NCBI GenBank assembly: GCA_947455805.1
Contig: CANGSN010000034.1
Coordinates: forward strand, 1-13,734
Source of the DNA: Planctomycetota bacterium
GTDB lineage: Bacteria; Planctomycetota; UBA1135; UBA2386
Direction of reading: 5' to 3'
DNA length: 13,734 nucleotides
The notes beneath the pieces were generated by a model. That model made no database searches. It saw only the letters and a list, made by a program, of their open reading frames with translations, and was not told the origin of the DNA. This document shows, piece by piece, positions 1 to 6,792 of this stretch; position 1 is the first letter of the stretch, and every line of letters starts with the position of its first letter. Both the position numbers and the translations under genes were made by a program.

Positions 1-2
1 CC

Positions 3-539
3 GACGAGTTCGCGGCCGACGAACTGCTGGCGACGGCGACCGAGCACGGGCCGGTGCCGGTCGACCTCGAGGTGCGCATCAACCCGGGCGAGCCGTTCCA
101 CTCGATGCGCGACACCGCGTCCGGCGGCGAGCTCGCGCGCATCGTGCTGGCGGTCAAGAAGTCGCTCGCCGACCAGGATCGGGTGCCGCTGCTGGTGTTC
201 GACGAGATCGACGCCGAGATCGGCGGCCGACTCGGCCTCGCCGTCGGCAAGAAGCTGCACGAGGTCGCGCGCCACCATCAGGTCGTCATCGTGACGCACC
301 TGGCGCCGGTGGCGGCGTTCGCGACGCACCACTTCCTGGTCAACAAGTCGGTGGTGCCGATGGTCGTCGGCAAGGACGGCGGCGACGAGCGCACACGTTC
401 ATCGGTGCGGCTGCTGGCGGGCGCCGACGTCGAGAAGGAACTCGCCGCGATGGCGATGGGCGACGGTGCCGATGCGGCGGCGCTGCAGCAGGCGCGCAGC
501 CTGGTCGAGAAGGCGCGGCAGAGTGCGGCGGCGCGCTGA
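3..539 (+). CDS. recN: DNA repair ATPase RecN, C-terminal part (5' end outside window)
   Basis: RecN is an SMC-like ABC ATPase that acts at DNA double-strand breaks. Only the C-terminal half of the ATPase head is present; the reading frame is open from base 3 and enters from outside the window. Three head motifs are visible in order: the ABC signature SGGELARIVLAVK (about 120-158), Walker B with the catalytic glutamate LLVFDEIDAEIGG (about 189-227), and the switch histidine segment VIVTHLAPVAAFATHHFLV (about 286-342), where RecN proteins usually read ITHLPQVAAxxDHHFxV. The protein ends with an Ala-rich helix at the TGA at 537-539. An internal GTG at 54 is not a real start, because codons before it continue the fold. 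No intrinsic terminator follows; the next feature is the inverted repeat at 609-644. Family assignment is firm; completeness cannot be judged. Confidence 0.95.
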   Translation, partial: DEFAADELLATATEHGPVPVDLEVRINPGEPFHSMRDTASGGELARIVLAVKKSLADQDRVPLLVFDEIDAEIGGRLGLAVGKKLHEVARHHQVVIVTHLAPVAAFATHHFLVNKSVVPMVVGKDGGDERTRSSVRLLAGADVEKELAAMAMGDGADAAALQQARSLVEKARQSAAAR

Positions 540-608
540 GTGCGGTTGGCGCCCATGGCGCCGCCGCTTGCGGCTCGGGCGGTTCTCGCCGTCCCCAGTG
601 GCCGATGG

Positions 609-644
609 CGTTATACGCAGAGTCCAAGTAATCTGCGTATAACG
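609..644. promoter_or_regulatory. Perfect 13-bp inverted repeat abutting a start codon (candidate operator or hairpin)
   Basis: The left arm cgttatacgcaga (609-621) is the exact reverse complement of tctgcgtataacg (632-644), with a 10-base spacer. It is an AT-rich island in DNA of about 70% GC and ends on the base before the ATG at 645. No T-tract follows, so it is a poor intrinsic terminator for recN. It could be an operator for self-regulation of the downstream gene, or an RNA hairpin blocking the ATG at 645. The right arm also carries TATAAC (638-643), which could act as a -10 box, but no convincing -35 is present. The symmetry is certain; the role is inference. Confidence 0.6.
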
Positions 645-1721
645 ATGATCCGTCGCCTCGGCCAGGACACGCAGACGATGCACGCCGAGCTCATGGCGCT
701 CCTGCTCGCCGATCCCGGTCGCGGGCACTGGTGGCAGCTCGACGGCAGCTTCGTGCGCAAGGTCGTCAAGGGCACGCCCTACGTCTACTTCCAGTACAGC
801 CTGCCCGGCGGTGGCAAGCTGCAGGTGGCCGTCGGCGCGGCGTCGCCGGAAGTGGACGCGATCGTCGCCGCCTACGAGACCGGGCGTCGCGAACGGGACG
901 GCGACCAGGAGCGGATCGGGCGCCTCGCCTCGATGCTCTCGGCCTCCGGACACCGGCGCGTCACGCACGCGGTCGCGCGCGTGCTGAAGGCGCTCGCCGA
1001 CGCGGGCGTCTTCCGGCTCGGCGGCGTGCTGGTCGGCACCCATGCGTTCCGCTTGCTCGGCGATCTGCTCGGCGTGGAATGGCCCGAGGGCACGTGGACG
1101 ACGGAGGACATCGACGTCGCCGGTCGTTCGGAAGCCGGCCACGAACTCGACATCGAAGTGGCGACGCCGAGGCTCGAGGCCGACGTGCCGAGTGCTCTGG
1201 AGAACCTGCGCATGGGCTTCGTGCCAGTGCCGGCGTTCGATCCGGACCATCCTTCGACGTCGTTCAAGGTGCGTGGCAAGCAGCTGCGCGTCGACCTGCT
1301 GACGCCGGCCTCGGACCGCGAGCAGGATCCGGTCTACATCCCGCGCTTCCGTGCGGCGGCGGCGCCGATCAAGCATCTGTCGCTGTTGCTGCAGCAGCCG
1401 GTTCCGGCAGCGGCGGTCAACGGCGGCGCCGTGCTGGTGGCGGTGCCGCAGCCGGCGGCGTTCGCGCTGCACAAGCTGCTGGTCAGCCAGACGCGCTCGA
1501 TGGTGCAGCAGACCAAGGTGGTGAAGGACCTGCAGCAGGCGGCGCTGCTGCTCGAAGTGCTGGCGGAGGATCGCCCCGACGATCTCGAGGAGGCGTGTGC
1601 CGCGTTCCGCGCGGCGGGACCCAGCGTCGTCGCCAAGGTCGTGCGCGGCGCCAAGGCCGCGGCGAAGCGTCATCCGGAGGGAGCGACCGCGGTCGACGTG
1701 GTCACCGCGGCGCTCGGCTGA
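645..1721 (+). CDS. GSU2403-type nucleotidyltransferase-fold protein (NTP_transf_8, PF12281-like)
   Basis: A 358-residue protein (from 645) recognised as the GSU2403 / NTP_transf_8 family, whose substrate is, as far as I know, not established. Its N-terminal part has the family-like segment GSFVRKVVKGTPYVYFQYSL. The minimal nucleotidyltransferase core follows: VGTHAF (G131), the metal-binding pair in TEDIDVA (D155 and D157) and a third acidic residue in RVDLLTP (D217). All three carboxylates are kept, so catalysis is plausible. The rest is alpha-helical and ends in an Ala-rich stretch. A GTG at 540 extends the frame but would translate the palindrome. ATG 645 directly follows the palindrome with no Shine-Dalgarno; ATG 678 has AGGA at 664-667 with 10-base spacing and is a serious alternative start, just before the HAELM segment. 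The gene ends 9 bases from the convergent transporter gene. Related folds occur in antitoxin and toxin nucleotidyltransferases, but no partner gene is seen. Confidence 0.8.
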   Translation: MIRRLGQDTQTMHAELMALLLADPGRGHWWQLDGSFVRKVVKGTPYVYFQYSLPGGGKLQVAVGAASPEVDAIVAAYETGRRERDGDQERIGRLASMLSASGHRRVTHAVARVLKALADAGVFRLGGVLVGTHAFRLLGDLLGVEWPEGTWTTEDIDVAGRSEAGHELDIEVATPRLEADVPSALENLRMGFVPVPAFDPDHPSTSFKVRGKQLRVDLLTPASDREQDPVYIPRFRAAAAPIKHLSLLLQQPVPAAAVNGGAVLVAVPQPAAFALHKLLVSQTRSMVQQTKVVKDLQQAALLLEVLAEDRPDDLEEACAAFRAAGPSVVAKVVRGAKAAAKRHPEGATAVDVVTAALG

Positions 1722-1730
1722 CGGCTCGGC

Positions 1731-3242
1731 TCAGCTCTGGTCCTTGGCGAGCTTCTTCAGCACCGGCGACAGCACGAGCAGGGCCACGCCGAAACCCACC
1801 GCGTAGATGGCGAGGTTGCCGAAGCCCTCGCAGAAGCTGTTCAGCTTCTGCATCGGTGTCGCGTTCGGGTCGGTATCGGTCATGGCGGCGCTCAGCAGGC
1901 CGGCGAAGTACTGGCCGTAGGCGCTCGCCAGGAACCACAGCCCCATGATGATCCCGAACATCCTTTGGGGGGCGAGCTTCGTCATCGCCGACAGTCCGAT
2001 CGGCGACAGGCACAATTCGCCGACCGTCGCCAGGAACCAAGCGAACGAGAAGACCGTCAAGGACGAGAGGGCCTTGGCGTCCGCGTAGGACCCGAGACGG
2101 GAGAACACGTAGAAGCCGGCGGCGACGAAGAAGAAGCCGAACGCGAACTTCACCACCATGCCCGGCTCGTGGCGGCCCATGCGGAGCCACAGCAAACCGA
2201 GCAGAGGGCTGAACAGGATGACGAACAGCGAGTTCGAGCTGTTGTTGACCGAGTTCGGGGTGATCGAGATGCCGGCCAGACTCTCGGTCGGCAGGTGGTT
2301 GCGAGCGACCAGGGCCAACGAGGTGCCAGCCTGTTCGAAGAACGCCCAGAAGAAGATCGAGAAGACGATCAGGACGAGCGCGACGATCAGCTTGTTCACC
2401 TGCTCGCGAGTGCAGCCGCGCATGCCCAGAGCGAACCAGATCAGGGCGATCGGGCCGACGGCGAACATGAAGGCCCTCGTGTAGTCGGGGTTGGTCACCA
2501 GCAGCAGGATCGCCGGGATCGCCAGCAGCGAGCCGGCGTAGACACCGAGCAGGGTGTTCCTGGCGCGAGGACTCGCCGTCGTGCCCTCGGGGATCAATGG
2601 CGAGAATCCGAGCGGCCCCAGCGTGTGTTTGGTCGCCGTGAACACTGCGACACCGATCACCATGACCAAACCGGCGCTGGCGAACGCCCATTCCCAGCCC
2701 AGTCGGTCGCCCAGCTCGAAGCAGACGATCCCGCCGAGGAACGCGCCGAGGTTGATGCCTGAGTAGAACAGCGCGAAGCCCGCGTCCCGACGGTTGTCTC
2801 CTGCGTGGTAGAGCAGTCCGACGACACCAGAGATGTTCGGCTTGAAGAAGCCTGTGCCGACGATCGTGAAGCACGTGCCGATGTAGAAGAGGTGCTGTGG
2901 CGCCGCGGCGATCGTGAAGCTGCCCGCCGCCATCAGCAGGCCGCCCCATACGATCGAGCGGCGGAAGCCCAGCACGCGGTCGGCGAGGAAGCCGCCGACG
3001 AAGGTCATCGCGTAGATGAACGCCTGGATCGCCCCATACTGCTCGCTGGCGACGTCTTCCTTGATGAGCAGCTGCTCGACCATGAAGACCGTCAGCACCC
3101 CGCGCATGCCGTAGAAGCAGAAGCGCTCCCACATCTCCGACAGGAACAGCCACCACAGCTGCTTCGGGTACTTGCCCTCGAAGTTGCGGATCGCTGCCAG
3201 CCGTGGGTCGAGCGGGGCGGAGGAGGCGTCGGAGTTGGCCAT
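1731..3242 (-). CDS. POT/PTR-family proton-coupled peptide transporter
   Basis: A 503-residue inner-membrane protein of the proton-dependent oligopeptide transporter family (major facilitator fold), expected to import di- and tripeptides with protons. The TM1 proton-coupling motif ExxERFxxYG is intact (E36, E39, R40, Y44, G45). The loop GGFLADRVLGFRR (83-95) resembles MFS motif A. The PTR2 signature region GFFKPNISG carries the conserved lysine K134, and FYSGINLG (159-166) matches the second PTR2 signature. FEQAGTSL around E303 matches the conserved TM7 glutamate region. About a dozen or more hydrophobic segments and the length are normal for bacterial POTs. The ATG at 3242-3240 has AGGA 8 bases upstream on the minus strand. 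It is convergent with the nucleotidyltransferase gene (9-base gap) and divergent from manA (171-base gap). Substrate cannot be read from sequence; GC is slightly lower than in the following cluster. Confidence 0.93.
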   Translation of the reverse strand: MANSDASSAPLDPRLAAIRNFEGKYPKQLWWLFLSEMWERFCFYGMRGVLTVFMVEQLLIKEDVASEQYGAIQAFIYAMTFVGGFLADRVLGFRRSIVWGGLLMAAGSFTIAAAPQHLFYIGTCFTIVGTGFFKPNISGVVGLLYHAGDNRRDAGFALFYSGINLGAFLGGIVCFELGDRLGWEWAFASAGLVMVIGVAVFTATKHTLGPLGFSPLIPEGTTASPRARNTLLGVYAGSLLAIPAILLLVTNPDYTRAFMFAVGPIALIWFALGMRGCTREQVNKLIVALVLIVFSIFFWAFFEQAGTSLALVARNHLPTESLAGISITPNSVNNSSNSLFVILFSPLLGLLWLRMGRHEPGMVVKFAFGFFFVAAGFYVFSRLGSYADAKALSSLTVFSFAWFLATVGELCLSPIGLSAMTKLAPQRMFGIIMGLWFLASAYGQYFAGLLSAAMTDTDPNATPMQKLNSFCEGFGNLAIYAVGFGVALLVLSPVLKKLAKDQS

Positions 3243-3413
3243 GCCGTGGGTCCTGGGGGAGAGGGGGCGGGAGCATCCGCCTTTGCCGACGGCTTGTCCA
3301 AGGCGCTGTCCGGCGGCCGCCGCGCGCGGCGACGCCTGCGTGGCGCCCCACCCTCGGCCCGGTTAGAACTGCCGGCTTCGAACCGCCCTGCCCCGCCTGA
3401 ATCTGCAGCCCTG

Positions 3414-4382
3414 ATGCCGTCGCTCGAGCCCTTCTTGGTGGAACGCATCCTCATGCCCAAGGTGTGGGGCGGGCAGGCGCTGGCCCAGGTGATGGGCATC
3501 CAGCTGCCGCCGGGCGAGGCGATCGGCGAGACGTGGGAGCTCTACGACCGCGCCGAAGGTTCGAGCCGCCTGCGCCACAGCGCGCGCACGCTCGGCCAGC
3601 TGATGCGCGAGTGCGGCGACGAACTGGTCGGCCGCGGCGTGCCGCGCGCGCACGGCGGGCGCTTCCCGCTGCTGCTGAAGTTCCTCGACGCGCGCGACGG
3701 CCTCTCGGTGCAGGTGCACCCCGACGACGCGCAGGCGCAGCGCGATCGCGACAGCGGCAAGAACGAGTGCTGCGTGATCCTGCAGGCTGGCCCCGAGGCC
3801 CGCATCGTGCGCGGCCTGAAGCCGGGAGTGACGCGCGAGCACTTCGTCGCCAACGCCGCGACCGAGGCGGTCGAGGACCTGCTGCTGGCGTTCCGGCCGA
3901 TGGTCGGCGACACCATCCACATCCCTCCCGGCACGGTGCACGCGATCGGCCCGGACGTCGTGGTGTTCGAGGTGCAGCAGAACAGCGACCTGACCTACCG
4001 CCTCTACGACTGGGGCCGCGGCCGCGCCGTGCACGTGCAGAAGGCGCTCTCGGTGCTGCGCCCGGACGCCGCCAACGACGAGCGGCCGGTGGTGAAGCCG
4101 ACGCAGCTGCCCGACGGCGGCACGCAGCTGATCGCCACCCAGGACTTCCGCGTGCGCCGCTACTCGCTGCGGCAGCCGATCCAGATGGCCACCGACGGCC
4201 GCTTCGCCACGATCACGGTGATCAGCGGCAAGGCGACGTTGCAGTGGCCCGGCGACCGCACGATCGGCACGCTACCCATGGCGATGGGCGACACCGCGGT
4301 GGTGCCCGCCTGCGTGGCGAAGTACTCGCTCGTGCCCACCGACCACGTGAACTTCATGATCTGCGACCCGGGAATCCGCTGA
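3414..4382 (+). CDS. manA: Mannose-6-phosphate isomerase, class I (short form)
   Basis: This zinc enzyme interconverts mannose 6-phosphate and fructose 6-phosphate in the cytoplasm, linking glycolysis with GDP-mannose and glycan synthesis. The 322-residue length fits the short Bacillus-type class I form. Expected metal ligands are visible: Q100 and H102 in SVQVHPDD, E118 in KNECC, and H176 in HIPPGTVHAIG. The active-site region QNSDLTYRLYDWGRGR is nearly canonical. The C-terminal part is a second cupin-like beta domain (ITVISGKATLQW). The N-terminus EPFLVERILMPKVWGG fits the family and supports ATG 3414; no clear Shine-Dalgarno precedes it. The frame stays open back to 2805, but that stretch is antisense to the transporter gene and lacks homology. 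The stop overlaps the next start by one base (TGATG, 4380-4384), so this is the first gene of a probable five-gene operon. Confidence 0.94.
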   Translation: MPSLEPFLVERILMPKVWGGQALAQVMGIQLPPGEAIGETWELYDRAEGSSRLRHSARTLGQLMRECGDELVGRGVPRAHGGRFPLLLKFLDARDGLSVQVHPDDAQAQRDRDSGKNECCVILQAGPEARIVRGLKPGVTREHFVANAATEAVEDLLLAFRPMVGDTIHIPPGTVHAIGPDVVVFEVQQNSDLTYRLYDWGRGRAVHVQKALSVLRPDAANDERPVVKPTQLPDGGTQLIATQDFRVRRYSLRQPIQMATDGRFATITVISGKATLQWPGDRTIGTLPMAMGDTAVVPACVAKYSLVPTDHVNFMICDPGIR

Positions 4383-5335
4383 TGGCCAGACGGCACGAAG
4401 ACCGCGCACCGGGACGACGATTCGTCCGCGACGGCGGCAAGCAGGGGGCAGGTGCCCCGTTCAAGAAGCAGGGGGCGGGCGCCCCGTTCCAGGGCAAACG
4501 ACCGGTGCGGCAGAGCAAGCGCCGCGTCCAGGGCCTGGTGGTCACCCCGGCCGGCGCGCCGGAGGCCGGCGTCAAGGACGGCAAGGTCCGCTTGAACCAC
4601 TTCCTGGCGATGTGCGGCGTCTGCAGCCGCCGCGCCGCCGACGGCTACATCGCCGGCGGTCGCGTCGAGGTGAACGGCGAACTGTGCACCGAGCTCGGCA
4701 CGCGCGTCGACCCGCAGAACGACGACGTGCGCTGCGACGGCAGCCGCGTGCAGCCGGAGCGGCCGACCTACGTGCTGTTCAACAAGCCGAAGGGCGTCGT
4801 CTGCACCAACGCCAAGCACGAGCAGAAGAAGCGCGTCATCGACTTCCTGCCGGAGGTCCGCGGCCGCCTGTTCACCGTCGGCCGGCTCGACCTCGACAGC
4901 GAGGGCCTGATCCTGCTGACCAACGACGGCTCGTTCGCGCTCGAGATGACGCACCCGCGCTACGGCGTGCCCAAGCTCTACGCCGTGCTGCTGCGCGGTC
5001 GCGTCGAGCAGCAGGACCTCGACAAGGCGCGCGGCGGCGTGTGGCTCGCCGAAGGTCCGACCGCCGGCATGAACGTGCGCGTCGAGCGCACCGGCAAGGA
5101 CCGCACCTACCTGAAGGTGACGTTGCGCGAGGGCAAGAACCGCGAGATTCGCCGCGTCTTCGCCAAGCTCGGCTACCCGGTGATCGAGCTGAAGCGCGTG
5201 CGCATCGGCGAACTGAACCTGCACGGCCTGTCGGCCGGTGGCTGGCGCTTCGTGCAGAAGCACGAGATCGACGCGTTGCGTTCGCTCGCGCGGGCGCACG
5301 CCGACGGCAACATGCTCGAGGAGGAAGGATCGTGA
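4382..5335 (+). CDS. RsuA/RluB-family pseudouridine synthase with S4 domain
   Basis: A 317-residue enzyme that isomerises uridine to pseudouridine in ribosomal RNA. The order is: a basic disordered N-terminal extension (1-66) containing a tandem KQGAGAPF repeat; an S4 RNA-binding domain (about 68-115, RLNHFLAMCGVCSRRAADGY then GRVEVNGE); and the catalytic domain. The catalytic aspartate is D170 in GRLDLDSEGLILLTNDG. The later family motif LREGKNREIRRVFAKLGYPV followed by KRVRIGELNL is complete. This pattern covers RluB, RluE, RluF and RsuA; RluB-like (23S rRNA) is my best guess because of the S4 domain and basic extension, but the target nucleotide is not certain. The ATG at 4382 overlaps the manA stop by one base, and the stop overlaps the next GTG by four. 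The basic extension is longer than needed for the fold. Confidence 0.92.
   Translation: MARRHEDRAPGRRFVRDGGKQGAGAPFKKQGAGAPFQGKRPVRQSKRRVQGLVVTPAGAPEAGVKDGKVRLNHFLAMCGVCSRRAADGYIAGGRVEVNGELCTELGTRVDPQNDDVRCDGSRVQPERPTYVLFNKPKGVVCTNAKHEQKKRVIDFLPEVRGRLFTVGRLDLDSEGLILLTNDGSFALEMTHPRYGVPKLYAVLLRGRVEQQDLDKARGGVWLAEGPTAGMNVRVERTGKDRTYLKVTLREGKNREIRRVFAKLGYPVIELKRVRIGELNLHGLSAGGWRFVQKHEIDALRSLARAHADGNMLEEEGS
4439..4489 (+). repeat. 27-bp-period tandem repeat coding for KQGAGAPF twice
   Basis: Two 24-base units (4439-4462 and 4466-4489) differ at two bases and are separated by one lysine codon. Each encodes KQGAGAPF in the disordered N-terminus of the pseudouridine synthase. The second copy can fold into a short GC hairpin (ggggcg/cgcccc with a 2-base loop). 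Both copies keep frame, so copy-number change would not disrupt the gene. It looks like a slippage-derived duplication; any role in RNA binding is speculation. Confidence 0.85.
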
Positions 5336-6792
5336 CCGAGACGACGATGCTGCCCGACGTCGAAGTGGTGGAGCTCGACAACGGCTTCAAGGCGCTGCTG
5401 GTGGAGCGCGGTCCGCTGCCCGTGGTCGCGTCCCTGCTGTGGTATCGCGTCGGCTCGCGCGACGAGCGCACCGGCGAGACCGGCGTGTCGCACTTCCTCG
5501 AACACATGATGTTCAAGGGCACCGAGCGGTTCGCGAAGGGCCAGATCGACCTGCAGACCAGCAAGATGGGCGGCAGCAACAACGCCTTCACCGACAACGA
5601 CGGGACCGCCTACTACTTCGCCATGGCCGCCGATCGCTGGGAGACGGCGCTCGAGATCGAGGCCAGCCGCATGCGCGACTGCCTGCTCGACCCGCACGAG
5701 TTCGCCAGCGAGAAGAACGTCGTGCTCGAGGAGCTGGCGATGGGCGAAGACGACCCGTGGCGACCGCTCTACCAGGCCACCGAGTCGCTGCTCTACCAGG
5801 TGCACCCGTACCACCATCCGGTGATCGGCTACCGCCAGGACCTGGAGCGGCTCAGCGCGCAGCAGATGCGCGACTACTACCGCCGCCACTACGGCCCGAA
5901 CCGCGCCTTCCTGGTGGTCGTCGGCAACATCGACCGCGCGCGCACCGCCCAGCGCATCCGCGAGCTGTTCGGTCCGATCCCGCGCGTCGAGGAGCGCCGC
6001 GAACCGCTGGCCGAGCCCACGCCGCAGGGCGAACGCCGCGCGACCCTGCGCACGCCGCACTCGGTGACGCGCCTTTGCTTCGGCTTCCCGACCTGCCGCA
6101 TGGGCGAACGCGACGACTACGCGCTCGACGTGCTCGCACACGACCTCGGCAACAGCAAGAACAGCCGCCTCTACCGTCGCCTCGTGCTGAAGGAGGAACT
6201 GGTCACCGACGTCAACGTGATGAACGAGACGCGGCAGGAGCCGGGCGCCCTGTTCCTGCTGTGCGAGCTTCGCGATGGCGTGCAGCCGGCGAAGGTCGAG
6301 GCGATCGTGCGCGAGGAGATCCGTGCGCAGATCCGCGAGGGCGTCGCCAAGAAGGACCTCGCGCGCATCCTGGCGCAGATCAAGGCGTCGTTCCTGTTCC
6401 AGGACGAGTCGGTGCTCGACCTGGCGATGAAGCTCGGCCGCTTCGAGGCGGGCACGCCCGGTGGCTACCGCACGTTGGCGACGGTGCTCGGTACCTACGA
6501 TTCGCTGACGCAGCAGGAGCTGCGCGCCGCGGCGGCGAAGTACTTCGACTTCGACCGCATCGCCGTCGTCTACGGCGTGCCCGGCAAGCGCGACGAGGCC
6601 GAGGCCGGCGAGGCGAAGGGCGAGCCGGCGAAGGCGGCGAAGGCCGGCAAGCGCGACAGCGCCGAATCCCGCAGCAGGAAGCCTGCGGCCAAGGCCCCGA
6701 AGAAGGGCGAGGCCGACGCCAAGGCCAAGGCGGGCAAGAAGCAGAAGGCCGGCAAGAAGAGCAAGCAGGGCAAGAAGGGGAGAGGCGCATGA
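5332..6792 (+). CDS. M16-family zinc metallopeptidase, catalytic subunit, with lysine-rich tail
   Basis: A 486-residue peptidase of the pitrilysin / processing-peptidase family (M16), with no signal peptide and thus probably cytoplasmic. The inverted zinc motif HxxEH is intact as HFLEH (H54, E57, H58), and the distal zinc ligand is E134 in the EKNVVLEEL segment, 76 residues after H58, the normal M16 spacing. The two M16 half-domains are about the usual length to residue 418. They are followed by a 68-residue Lys/Ala/Gly tail (419-486; 19 Lys and 5 Arg against 9 acidic residues), which is not typical of the family. The start is GTG 5332, overlapping the upstream stop by four bases (GTGA), with a strong AGGAAGGA at 5322-5329. 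The next gene is its degenerate partner, suggesting a heterodimer as in bacterial two-subunit M16 enzymes and mitochondrial processing peptidase. Substrate unknown. Confidence 0.92.
   Translation: MTETTMLPDVEVVELDNGFKALLVERGPLPVVASLLWYRVGSRDERTGETGVSHFLEHMMFKGTERFAKGQIDLQTSKMGGSNNAFTDNDGTAYYFAMAADRWETALEIEASRMRDCLLDPHEFASEKNVVLEELAMGEDDPWRPLYQATESLLYQVHPYHHPVIGYRQDLERLSAQQMRDYYRRHYGPNRAFLVVVGNIDRARTAQRIRELFGPIPRVEERREPLAEPTPQGERRATLRTPHSVTRLCFGFPTCRMGERDDYALDVLAHDLGNSKNSRLYRRLVLKEELVTDVNVMNETRQEPGALFLLCELRDGVQPAKVEAIVREEIRAQIREGVAKKDLARILAQIKASFLFQDESVLDLAMKLGRFEAGTPGGYRTLATVLGTYDSLTQQELRAAAAKYFDFDRIAVVYGVPGKRDEAEAGEAKGEPAKAAKAGKRDSAESRSRKPAAKAPKKGEADAKAKAGKKQKAGKKSKQGKKGRGA

Noticed and set aside
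540..644. GTG start at 540 for the nucleotidyltransferase gene, giving 35 extra residues
   Set aside because: The added residues are translated from the spacer and the palindrome, look like noise and have no ribosome-binding site that I can see.
3318..3331. 14-base perfect palindrome CGCCGCG/CGCGGCG between the transporter gene and manA
   Set aside because: It is pure GC and such strings are expected by chance in DNA of this composition; no promoter elements lie around it.
2805..3413. In-frame N-terminal extension of manA by about 200 residues
   Set aside because: It is antisense to the peptide transporter gene and its promoter region; the recognisable isomerase starts at 3414.
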